A stretch of 10,571 nt of DNA from assembly GCA_900556675.1 (NCBI GenBank), contig USQE01000025.1:1-10571 (forward strand), read 5' to 3'. Within the stretch, counting starts at the first letter, position 1, and every line of letters starts with the position of its first letter. Under the pieces are notes generated by a model. The model made no database searches. It was not told the DNA's origin and saw only the letters and a program-made list of their open reading frames with translations. Shown here in pieces: positions 1 to 6,447 of this stretch. The translations under genes and the position numbers were made by a program. Source of the stretch: an uncultured Collinsella sp. GTDB lineage: Bacteria; Actinomycetota; Coriobacteriia; Coriobacteriales; Coriobacteriaceae.

Positions 1-563
1 GTATCGGCTCGTGGGATAACTTCGAGGATGACGGCGACGGCTGGAAGGGTGGCGCCACGTCTTCCGATGGAGCTTCCGCCGAGGATATGCTCACTGCCGT
101 TGCCTCCATGGGCGATGACGAGCTGCTTGGCCACGACATTTGGTTTGTGGCTACAGGCGCTTCTGATTGCGACGGCGCCGGCATGAAGGCGTTCCTGGCC
201 GCGCATCGCGACAAGCTCCGCGGCGTGTTCTTTATCAACCTTGAGTCCATTGGTGCCGGTAGGCTTTCGGTCGTGACGGTCGAGGGCGAGCAGCAGTTGC
301 TCAAGGGTGACCGACGCATCATGAACTTGGTCAACAAGGTGTGCAAGTCGTTCCATGTCGATTGCGGTGCATTTGAGATGCCCTATGCCAAGACCGATGC
401 CTATGCTGCGCTCGAGGCAAGCCGACGCGCCCTTACCATCGCCGGCGCCGACGGCCCACGTCTGGCGTGCGCTCACACTGAGGACGATCTGCCGTACAAC
501 GTCAATCCGACAAATATCGCTACGGTGTCCGAGGTCGTGACCGAGGTCATTCGTCGTTCGTAG
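1..563 (+). CDS. M28-family metallopeptidase-like protein, 3' part only
   Basis: The reading frame is open from the left edge (first full codon at base 3) to TAG at 561-563, so the start and N-terminal part lie outside the window. About 186 residues are visible. The layout resembles the C-terminal half of the M28 zinc aminopeptidase fold: a DGAS segment (Asp codon 66-68) at the place of the bridging metal Asp, a strand ending in ATGASDCDG, the strand FFINLESIGAG, and a late AHTEDD (His codon 474-476) like the last metal His of the family. The canonical Glu-Glu pair (general base plus metal ligand) is replaced by Ser-Asp at 162-167, and the usual metal Asp is Glu at 243-245. It may therefore be an altered-specificity or inactive member. 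It ends 21 bases before the next gene and is probably cotranscribed with it. The family assignment is moderately sure; the substrate is unknown. Confidence 0.65.
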   Translation, partial: IGSWDNFEDDGDGWKGGATSSDGASAEDMLTAVASMGDDELLGHDIWFVATGASDCDGAGMKAFLAAHRDKLRGVFFINLESIGAGRLSVVTVEGEQQLLKGDRRIMNLVNKVCKSFHVDCGAFEMPYAKTDAYAALEASRRALTIAGADGPRLACAHTEDDLPYNVNPTNIATVSEVVTEVIRRS

Positions 564-584
564 GTTGACCTCTAAGGAGTCTGC

Positions 585-803
585 GTGTTTTCGTACATCA
601 AGCGCCACTGGCCCGTCTATCTCATCTTGGCCCTGATCGCCATTGTCCTTGGTTTCGGGGCCGCGTATATCGTGGGCGTTAAAGGCTCAACGCCTGAGTC
701 CACGATTAACGAAGAAGTGGAGCACGAGCAGAGTTTGGGAGCCGATGGCATCTCCGAGTCCGATCAAGCGCTCATCGACGGTGGGTCTGCATCTGGGGAA
801 TAG
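585..803 (+). CDS. Small single-pass membrane protein of unknown function
   Basis: This 72-residue protein starts at GTG, chosen because AAGGAG at 574-579 lies five bases upstream. A short basic N-terminus (FSYIKRHW) precedes one hydrophobic span at about residues 10-31. A polar, acidic C-terminal tail rich in Glu, Asp and Ser follows (about residues 33-72). The basic N-terminus and acidic tail predict the N-terminus inside and the tail outside, by the positive-inside rule. I do not recognise a named family. It sits 21 bases after the M28-like gene and is followed by a strong terminator, so it is probably the last gene of that operon. It might be an accessory or anchoring partner for the peptidase-like protein, but that rests on position alone. 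Confidence 0.7.
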   Translation: MFSYIKRHWPVYLILALIAIVLGFGAAYIVGVKGSTPESTINEEVEHEQSLGADGISESDQALIDGGSASGE

Positions 804-823
804 CCATTTCGCCACGAACGAAT

Positions 824-859
824 AAGAGGCGAGCCGGGAGACGGGCTCGCCTCTTTTTT
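824..859 (+). terminator. Intrinsic terminator, probably bidirectional
   Basis: A perfect 12-bp stem (824-835 with 844-855, GC-rich) closes an eight-base loop and runs into six T residues at 854-859. It ends the plus-strand operon. The minus-strand adhesin stops at 866, just seven bases before the structure, so read from the other side the same hairpin followed by a weaker T-rich stretch probably ends that transcript too. Confidence 0.92.
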
Positions 860-865
860 ATTGCG

Positions 866-3800
866 TCAGCGACGTTTTGACGCCAGCTTTAGATGGGCAA
901 ACCAGATTGCCGCGGCGCCGGAGGTCACGAAGGCGGTGAGGCAGGCGGCAATGGGAAGGGAGCCCGTTGCCGGTAAATCTTGCGGCATGGCGCATCGCTG
1001 GATGACGCGATCCTCGTCATGTGATTCAAGGTTGCTACCGCCGCCATTGCGACAGAGGTCAACGCGAGCGCTGTTGGCGAGTGCGGTCTGAGGCGTGTAA
1101 GACGACGCGGCCTGCATATGGATGACGGCACCGTGAATATCCGAGTCAAGGACGGCGCTCACATCATCAAGGTCGTCATGCTCGTCTTTGAGGTCCTCGC
1201 GGGTCCAAGATTCTGCAGCGCCTCTTGTCGTGAAGTCGGCCGATACGGCCCCGTACTCAAGACGAATGCCCGTGACGGCGGTATCGTCCAAAAGAGCGAG
1301 CTCTTTTGCCTCGAGGGTGACCGACTCCGTTGTTGGGATATCGGCTTTCCAAAGATGCCAATCGCCGTAATCGACCATGCGCAAATCGTCACCTAGGAGC
1401 TTTTTGACCTCGTCCGTTTCGAGCCAGGGGTTGTCATGCCCGTCGCTGAGCGTTGCATTGGTCTGTTCGCCCGTATCGATACTTCCCACTGGAGACGTTC
1501 GATACCACACGTTGCAAAGACCGTCGATGTCCCCGGTCGCGACAGGGGTTTCGATGGCGATGAGTTTGGCAGTGCCTTCCTTGGCGCATTCGAGATCGTC
1601 AGTGATGGTGAATTCATCAACCCAGGTATCCGACTCATTTTTAGCATCGAGCGTATAAGAGAAGGAGCCGTCCGCATCGGATTGTGCCACGGCTCGGTTT
1701 TTGCCATCGCCGTTGGCGACGAGACCCTTACCGATAGGGCGGGCGATCTCTTGCCGCTTGTCGACTCTGCCCTCGATCTCGATGGGTGCGTCCTTCATGG
1801 TTACCGTCTGCACTTCTCCTGTGGCCTTAATTTCAAACGTCATGTCTTCGGCAAGGTCGTAAGTGCGCGGGGGCATCACTTCGCACAGGGTGTAGGTGCC
1901 GGGCAAAAGATGCTCGATGCGATGCGGTTTGTCAGAGGAGGTCCAAGCGTCAATTTCGGTTCCGTCGGCACCGTGGAGGGAGAGCCGGGCGCCTTCCACT
2001 TCTTGTTTGCCGGTCAAATCTACTTTGGAGATGTCGATTTTGGTGTAGTCGTTAGAAACATCGAGGTGCGCATTGATCACGGGTGTTTCCTGACCGGCAT
2101 ACGACAGCTCGACGGTGTGGACGCTTTGGTCGAGCAGGTAACCTTCGGGTGCCTGCACCTCGATTACCTCATAGGTGGCGGTTCCGCACCCCAGTGAAAG
2201 ATGAGTCGCGCACGCAAATCCCCGCTCGTCGGTCGTGATGGATGTGACGGTTTCGCCGTCCAGGGCAGCAATGCTGCCGTCGGGGCGCACGATATCGCCC
2301 GCGGCACGGATATCAAAAACAGCACCGGCAAGGGCGCGCCCACCTACGGCATCGTTCTTGACGATCTCGATGCTTCCTGTTGCCGCGTCGTCGTAAAACG
2401 AGGCGACCGCGACGGGCGTTAAGTTCATGTCGGCGGGAATCGTTATCTCCAGATCTTCACCAACAAGATACGGTTCCTTGGCGGAAGTCTCTCGTATGTA
2501 ATACGTGCCCGGGTTAAGCGATTCGGGTAGGGTGACGGTGCCGGTTTCATCGGTCGTAAAGGTATTCATAACGGTATGGGCGGGATGCCAGGATGTTTGC
2601 GAGATGGGCTCACGGTCGCCGTTGAGCAGCTGAAAGGTGAACCCAGCGCGTGGTACGGCGTTGCCGGTCTGAGCATCGCGCTTCACGATTTGAAGATGTG
2701 TCGACAGGGCGTGGTTGTCTACGATGTACTGAAGCTCTGCGCCGTCCGTGATCTGCTCTGCTGTGATAGTCCATTCCCCTGCCTGCTTAAAGCCGTCGGG
2801 CACAGTGTCGACAACCTCACGAATGGTGTAGCCGGCACGGTCATACGGTATGGTTCCGCTGACGCCATCGGGGCGCTCTCCTGCGCCAAACCATGCTCCG
2901 GCCTGGTCTTTGGTCGATGCGAAGCCGTAGATATTGGTGGTCAGCGTTCCAACAACCTGCTGCGAAGTGTTGCTTGCCACTTCAAAGACCACGCCTTCCG
3001 CCGGCTGCTCTACGCCAGATTCGTCACTATTACCGCAGTCCTTGAACTTTGAAATCTCGAGGTCAAAAGCGATGGGGATGTTGGGGATGCGACGCTCGAG
3101 TTCAACGACGCCCGCGTCTCCGAGCTGGTCGGCACCGATGGTATAGCTCCAGGTTTCATTGGAGGGCAGATAACCCTCGGGAGCTCTCGACTCATAGATG
3201 CTAAAGGTGCCCAGGGGGATGTCGGTAAGTGTTGCCCGCCCGTCCTCATCCGTTGTGAGGGTGTGCGACCAGCCCGGGGTAGACTGTGAGACGCAGGTGA
3301 ACTCAGCACCGGCAAGTGACGCACCGACTTGAGGACCTGCCCCTGTCGCGGCATCGACCTTTGCGATGCGCAGGGTAATGGTGCCGGGCTGCTCATCGAT
3401 GACGACATTTCCGCCGTCATTGCCGGTGGAAAAGGCGATGCGGTCACTCCTGGGGATATAGCCCGCCGGAGCTTTGGTTTCGACCAGATAATATGCCGTG
3501 TTGGGCAAAAGTGTCGCCTGTGCGCGACCGCTGCTGTCCATCTGGATGCTGCCGACACGCTTGTCGCCGGCGCTCTCATAGATGTCGAACCTCGCTCCGT
3601 CGAGCCTGTAGGTATCGTTTTCGCTCGTGATGGCGGCGTTGGCTGACTGTTTTTGGAAGGATGCGGAGACGGCCGGGAGCACGTAGAGCATGTCTTGACG
3701 CTTGCTGCCGCCCGACACAGTTCCCAAATAGCGCCGCGCGCGATGCGGTGCGGCTTTAATGCTTTCCGACTTGGCGCTGTCGTGGAGCCAGCGCGCTGTG

Positions 3801-4297
3801 GCAACGACCTCATTGTCGCCGGAAAAGTTTCCGCTCTTTGTGACGCCCTGGGCGGTTGTATATGAGAATGATCCGTCGGTATGGGTGGTGCCGTTGAGCA
3901 TCCAGACGGCAAGTTGGGTTGCGGCGCGTGCTCGATCGGGGGACAGGTTATGCCCGCCAAAGGATGTGGCGGTGGGGTAGCCATGGCAGATGATGGCCGC
4001 GAATTCGTCTTCGAGCCATACCCAGCCCTGATTGTAGGTGAGCCAGGGTCCGCCCGGTGTGCTGGGGCCAAATCGGTCCTGGTTCATACAGTAGGCAGTC
4101 GAAGAATCCTGTGCCTCGTATTTGCCAACCCCAAAAGGACCGCATTCATTGCTGATAGTGCGGAATCCGAGCGATTCATAACCGTCGACGGCGAGCGCGG
4201 CATCCGGTGTCATGCAGCCTAAAAGTAAAAAGAGGACTAGGAGCAGCGATCCTGCTGTGATTGCGCTGTGGACAGAGTGCGTGGGTGCGTTGGACAT
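866..4297 (-). CDS. LPxTG-anchored thioester/SpaA-repeat surface adhesin
   Basis: This 1143-residue cell-wall protein starts at ATG 4297, with AAGGAG five bases upstream (plus-strand 4303-4308). An N-terminal signal (hydrophobic core about 12-27, ALA site at 34-36) precedes a thioester domain at about 47-210. In that domain Cys70 (YCMNQDRFGP) and Gln128 (TQLAVW) are the expected cross-linking pair, which lets such domains bind host amines covalently. Six SpaA/prealbumin-like domains follow (about 212-304, 305-406, 410-531, 533-637, 639-750, 751-838). Each has a strand-1 Lys (216, 313, 417, 539, 647, 758), an E-box Glu (273, 369, 494, 603, 713, 806) and a C-terminal Asn or Asp, as needed for intramolecular isopeptide bonds. 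A less clear domain (839-1070) precedes LPATG at 1108-1112, a hydrophobic span and KRR. No sortase or pilin partner is nearby, so a housekeeping sortase elsewhere is likely. It may be a fibrillar or tip adhesin. Confidence 0.93.
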   Translation of the reverse strand: MSNAPTHSVHSAITAGSLLLVLFLLLGCMTPDAALAVDGYESLGFRTISNECGPFGVGKYEAQDSSTAYCMNQDRFGPSTPGGPWLTYNQGWVWLEDEFAAIICHGYPTATSFGGHNLSPDRARAATQLAVWMLNGTTHTDGSFSYTTAQGVTKSGNFSGDNEVVATARWLHDSAKSESIKAAPHRARRYLGTVSGGSKRQDMLYVLPAVSASFQKQSANAAITSENDTYRLDGARFDIYESAGDKRVGSIQMDSSGRAQATLLPNTAYYLVETKAPAGYIPRSDRIAFSTGNDGGNVVIDEQPGTITLRIAKVDAATGAGPQVGASLAGAEFTCVSQSTPGWSHTLTTDEDGRATLTDIPLGTFSIYESRAPEGYLPSNETWSYTIGADQLGDAGVVELERRIPNIPIAFDLEISKFKDCGNSDESGVEQPAEGVVFEVASNTSQQVVGTLTTNIYGFASTKDQAGAWFGAGERPDGVSGTIPYDRAGYTIREVVDTVPDGFKQAGEWTITAEQITDGAELQYIVDNHALSTHLQIVKRDAQTGNAVPRAGFTFQLLNGDREPISQTSWHPAHTVMNTFTTDETGTVTLPESLNPGTYYIRETSAKEPYLVGEDLEITIPADMNLTPVAVASFYDDAATGSIEIVKNDAVGGRALAGAVFDIRAAGDIVRPDGSIAALDGETVTSITTDERGFACATHLSLGCGTATYEVIEVQAPEGYLLDQSVHTVELSYAGQETPVINAHLDVSNDYTKIDISKVDLTGKQEVEGARLSLHGADGTEIDAWTSSDKPHRIEHLLPGTYTLCEVMPPRTYDLAEDMTFEIKATGEVQTVTMKDAPIEIEGRVDKRQEIARPIGKGLVANGDGKNRAVAQSDADGSFSYTLDAKNESDTWVDEFTITDDLECAKEGTAKLIAIETPVATGDIDGLCNVWYRTSPVGSIDTGEQTNATLSDGHDNPWLETDEVKKLLGDDLRMVDYGDWHLWKADIPTTESVTLEAKELALLDDTAVTGIRLEYGAVSADFTTRGAAESWTREDLKDEHDDLDDVSAVLDSDIHGAVIHMQAASSYTPQTALANSARVDLCRNGGGSNLESHDEDRVIQRCAMPQDLPATGSLPIAACLTAFVTSGAAAIWFAHLKLASKRR

Positions 4298-4550
4298 GGC
4301 TGCTCCTTATCCCTCGTGCGCCGCACGGGGAGGCCGCGGCGCTTGGGATGAGGCTACCCCCGAGGTTCATGCGGGTAAGTACCGGAGCCTGACCAAAAGC
4401 TTGCCCGATATCTGACAAATGGCGCCTACGAAAGACAATGGAATAAATCTGCAGGTAGACAATGGTAAATAAAAGAGCCTACAGGTCCTCATCTACACAA
4501 TTGGCCTATTTTTAGGAGGATTCTCCACAGCTAAAACAAGTATCGTCACC
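4298..4550. promoter_or_regulatory. Divergent control region between adhesin and tRNA-Gly
   Basis: There is no gene in this stretch. The part next to the adhesin start is GC-rich and should be its 5' leader. From about 4420 the sequence becomes AT-rich, as expected for a promoter. Read on the minus strand, TTTACC followed 17 bases later by TTATTC is a possible but weak promoter within the AT-rich part. The direct repeats listed separately lie here. No riboswitch or attenuator could be recognised. Confidence 0.4.
4433..4465. repeat. Two 9-bp direct repeats, possible operator
   Basis: AGACAATGG occurs at 4433-4441 and again at 4457-4465, with 24 bases between starts. Each copy is followed by an AATAAA-type tract. 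They lie about 135-165 bases upstream of the adhesin start, over the most promoter-like part of the gap. Spacing of slightly over two helical turns puts both copies on nearly the same face of the DNA, which would suit a regulator binding in tandem. No binding protein can be named. Confidence 0.4.
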
Positions 4551-4551
4551 C

Positions 4552-4581
4552 TTGTATCGAACAAGACAACCGCGTTATACT
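4552..4581 (+). promoter_or_regulatory. Promoter of tRNA-Gly
   Basis: TATACT at 4576-4581 is a good -10 box, ending 13 bases before the tRNA. TTGTAT at 4552-4557, 18 bases upstream, is a plausible -35. The -35 overlaps a small inverted repeat (CTTGT at 4551-4555 with ACAAG at 4561-4565). Confidence 0.6.
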
Positions 4582-4594
4582 ATCCCCCACATAT

Positions 4595-4669
4595 GCGGGC
4601 ATCGCCAAGTGGTAAGGCATCAGCTTCCCAAGCTGACACTCGCGGGTTCGAGTCCCGTTGCCCGCTCCA
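4595..4669 (+). tRNA. tRNA-Gly, anticodon CCC
   Basis: The gene folds as a full cloverleaf. The acceptor stem GCGGGCA (4595-4601) pairs with TGCCCGC (4659-4665). There is a GGTAA-type D-loop, an anticodon stem CAGCT/AGCTG around the loop TTCCCAA (anticodon CCC at 4626-4628, reading GGG), a T-arm with TTCGAGT loop, and discriminator T4666. The 3' CCA is encoded at 4667-4669. It has its own promoter and terminator and no other tRNA in the window, so it is a single-gene transcript. Confidence 0.96.
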
Positions 4670-4677
4670 AAAAAAGT

Positions 4678-4712
4678 AAAAGCACGACACCGTTCCGGTG
4701 CCGTGCTTTTTT
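4678..4712 (+). terminator. Intrinsic terminator after tRNA-Gly, possibly bidirectional
   Basis: The stem AAAAGCACG-A-CACCG (4678-4692) pairs with CGGTG-C-CGTGCTTTT (4696-4710) around a TTC loop, with one A-C mismatch, and continues into a run of six T. On the minus strand the same hairpin is followed by TTTTACTTTTTTT, an even longer T tract. It would therefore also stop transcription coming from the structured block at 4724-4865. Confidence 0.9.
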
Positions 4713-4723
4713 CAATAAAGTGC

Positions 4724-4739
4724 CGGGACTCGAACCCGC
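4724..4739 (-). repeat. Inverted copy of the tRNA-Gly T-arm
   Basis: Sixteen bases here are the exact reverse complement of 4642-4657, the T-stem and T-loop of the neighbouring tRNA-Gly (GCGGGTTCGAGTCCCG). On the minus strand the copy has a T-loop and a four-pair T-stem. The bases around it do not form an acceptor stem, D-arm or anticodon arm, so it is not a second tRNA. It may be a tRNA relic or part of a dispersed repeat. Confidence 0.75.
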
Positions 4740-4757
4740 CAGGGTGCGAGCGTAAAG

Positions 4758-4865
4758 CAAACGCGAAGCGTTTGTAGCGAGCGGGCGAGGGCGCCGGCAG
4801 GCGGCCGAAGCCGGTGCGTATTTGCGAAGCAAATACGCGGACGTCCCCATGGCCGCTCTTGCGGC
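4758..4865. repeat. Cluster of stable hairpins sharing a CGAAG apex
   Basis: Four hairpins follow each other. Stem 4758-4764 pairs with 4768-4774 (7 bp, GAA loop). Stem 4802-4805 pairs with 4810-4813 (CGAA loop). Stem 4816-4825 pairs with 4829-4838 (10 bp, perfect, GAA loop). Stem 4852-4856 pairs with 4861-4865 (TCTT loop). The palindrome GGACGTCC lies at 4839-4846. The first three have CGAAG at the tip. In minus-strand RNA the second becomes a C(UUCG)G tetraloop, an exceptionally stable motif. There is no T tract to make them ordinary terminators. A REP-like repeat or a structured RNA are the likely explanations. Confidence 0.6.
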
Positions 4866-4912
4866 AAAATGTTAGGTTAATGCCTGCTGCCCATACTTGC
4901 ACCTGCGCACGG

Positions 4913-4918
4913 TACAAT
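4913..4918 (+). promoter_or_regulatory. Probable -10 box of purB
   Basis: TACAAT lies 44 bases before the purB start codon. No good -35 is visible at 16-18 bases upstream: TTGCAC at 4897-4902 is too close, at 10 bases. The call is therefore tentative. The short leader that would result leaves no room for a purine riboswitch. Confidence 0.4.
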
Positions 4919-4962
4919 GGTTGAGTTACGACCAACGTGCCAATAACCAAAAAGGAGCCGCT

Positions 4963-6309
4963 ATGATCGATCGCTATACCCGCCCGGAGATGGGACATAT
5001 CTTCTCCCTCGAAAACAAGTACGCCATTTGGCAGGAGATCGAGGTCTTGGCCTGCGAGGCCCAGGCGGAGCTCGGCAAGATCGGTATTTCTAAAGACGAA
5101 GCCCAGTGGATCCGCGATCACGCTAACTTTGAGAAGGCAAAGGTCGATGAGATCGAGGAAGTCACGCGCCACGACGTTATTGCTTTCCTGACCAACATGA
5201 AGGAGTACATCGACGCCGATGTTCCTGAGGGCGACCCCAAGCCCAGCCGCTGGGTCCACTACGGCATGACCAGTTCCGACCTGGGCGATACGGCTCTGTG
5301 CTACCAGCTCACCCAGGCCTGTGACCTGATCATCGAGGACGTCAAGAAGCTCGGCGAGATCTGCAAGCGTCGTGCCTTCGAGGAGCGCAACACACTCTGT
5401 GCCGGCCGTACTCATGGCATCCACGCCGAGCCGATGACCTTCGGTATGAAGTTTGGCTCTTGGGCCTGGGAGCTCAAGCGCGATCTGGACCGTCTCGAGG
5501 ATGCCCGCAAGAACGTTGCCTTCGGTGCCATTTCGGGTGCTGTCGGCACCTACAGCTCCATCGAGCCGTTCGTCGAGGAGTACGTCTGCGAGCACTTGGG
5601 CCTGGTGCACGACCCGCTGTCCACGCAGGTCATCAGCCGCGACCATCACGCCTACCTCGCCGGCGTCCTTGCCACCACGGCGGCCACCTGCGAGCGCATC
5701 GCTACCGAGGTTCGCAATCTGCAGAAGACCGATACGCTCGAGGCCGAGGAGCCGTTCCGCAAGGGTCAAAAGGGCAGTTCCGCCATGCCGCACAAGCGCA
5801 ACCCGATCACCATGGAGAAGGTCTGTGGCCTGTCGCGCATCGTGAAGTCCAACGCCCAGGTCGCCTTCGACAACGTCGCCCTGTGGCACGAGCGCGATAT
5901 TTCGCACTCCTCTGCCGAGCGTGTCGCCCAGGCCGATAGTTTCATCGCGCTTGACCACATGTTCCAGTGCCTCATCCGCGTTATCGACGGCTTGCAGCTG
6001 TATCCGGCTCGCATGATGGCCAACCTCAACAAGACCCGCGGCCTTATCTTCTCCTCCAAGGTGCTGTTGGCCCTCGTCGACACGGGCATCACCCGCGAGG
6101 ACGCCTACGCTATCGTGCAGGAAAACGCCATGGCCACCTGGCACGAAGTGCAGGATTGTGTCTCCGGTCCCACCTTTAAGGAGCGTCTCGAGGCCGATCC
6201 GCGCTGCACCGTCAGCCAGGAGAAGCTCGACGAGATCTTTGATCCGTGGGACTTCCTCACCCGCATCGACACGGTCTTCGGTCGCCTGGAGCAGCTGAGC
6301 TTCGAGTAG
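4963..6309 (+). CDS. purB: Adenylosuccinate lyase
   Basis: This 448-residue cytoplasmic enzyme makes fumarate in two steps of purine synthesis: SAICAR to AICAR, and adenylosuccinate to AMP. The fumarase/aspartase superfamily signature GSSAMPHKRNP is at 271-281, with the catalytic serine loop. TRHD (His70) and AGRTHGIHAEP (His151) match the conserved active-site histidines of bacterial PurB, and SSDLGDTAL is also typical. Length is close to the usual 430-450 for this class. The ATG at 4963 was chosen because AAAGGAG lies five bases upstream and the protein then begins MIDRYTRPEM, as PurB does. An in-frame TTG at 4897 would add 22 unconserved residues across the promoter. The gene stands alone between its own promoter and terminator, with no other purine genes in view. 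Confidence 0.98.
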   Translation: MIDRYTRPEMGHIFSLENKYAIWQEIEVLACEAQAELGKIGISKDEAQWIRDHANFEKAKVDEIEEVTRHDVIAFLTNMKEYIDADVPEGDPKPSRWVHYGMTSSDLGDTALCYQLTQACDLIIEDVKKLGEICKRRAFEERNTLCAGRTHGIHAEPMTFGMKFGSWAWELKRDLDRLEDARKNVAFGAISGAVGTYSSIEPFVEEYVCEHLGLVHDPLSTQVISRDHHAYLAGVLATTAATCERIATEVRNLQKTDTLEAEEPFRKGQKGSSAMPHKRNPITMEKVCGLSRIVKSNAQVAFDNVALWHERDISHSSAERVAQADSFIALDHMFQCLIRVIDGLQLYPARMMANLNKTRGLIFSSKVLLALVDTGITREDAYAIVQENAMATWHEVQDCVSGPTFKERLEADPRCTVSQEKLDEIFDPWDFLTRIDTVFGRLEQLSFE

Positions 6310-6352
6310 GGTTAACCTAATTCGGCCGTTTGCGGATGCATTCCAACCTTTG

Positions 6353-6385
6353 GCGCCTTGCCCATCTTGGGTGAGGCGCTTTTTT
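6353..6385 (+). terminator. Intrinsic terminator of purB
   Basis: GCGCCTTGCCC (6353-6363) pairs with GGGTGAGGCGC (6369-6379) through 11 pairs, including two G-T wobbles, around a five-base loop. A T run at 6380-6385 follows. It starts 44 bases after the purB stop. Confidence 0.92.
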
Positions 6386-6405
6386 ATCGCCGCATCAGCC
6401 CCAGG

Positions 6406-6413
6406 TATACAAT
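6406..6413 (+). promoter_or_regulatory. Possible -10 box of the binding-protein/cyclase operon
   Basis: TATACAAT contains a -10-like TATACA or TACAAT, like the -10 of purB. No convincing -35 is present, since the matching position falls in the T tract of the purB terminator. An in-frame ATG at 6412 overlaps this box, which argues against that ATG as the translation start. Confidence 0.35.
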
Positions 6414-6447
6414 GAAATCCGACTGCTGTTTCGATGAAGGGAGGCTT

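Noticed and set aside
1436..2197. Open frame of 253 codons on the plus strand inside the adhesin
   Set aside because: It is antisense to the continuous, well-supported adhesin frame, has no good ribosome binding site, and shows no family features.
3010..4071. Minus-strand frame of 353 codons in a second frame of the adhesin
   Set aside because: It is a Pro/Ser/Arg-rich shadow of the adhesin in another frame, typical of GC-rich coding sequence.
4724..4739. Second tRNA or phage attachment site next to tRNA-Gly
   Set aside because: Only the T-arm is present, with no matching acceptor, D or anticodon arms. The copy is inverted, while att sites give direct repeats. No integrase is in the window.
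4620..4850. Minus-strand frame containing ATGLEPASVSLGS
   Set aside because: This peptide type is a known artefact of translating tRNA T-arm sequence. The frame spans the tRNA, its terminator and the hairpin block.
4919..4962. Purine riboswitch before purB
   Set aside because: The probable leader is only about 44 bases long and no aptamer-like core is seen.
4546..6144. Open frame of 532 codons on the minus strand, opposite purB
   Set aside because: It lies antisense to a certain purB and crosses the tRNA and its terminator. The protein shows no recognisable domain. Long antisense frames are common in GC-rich genes.
4872..6320. Nine-base inverted repeat TTAGGTTAA / TTAACCTAA flanking purB
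   Set aside because: It is short, 1.4 kb apart and not linked to any mobile feature, so chance is the simplest explanation.
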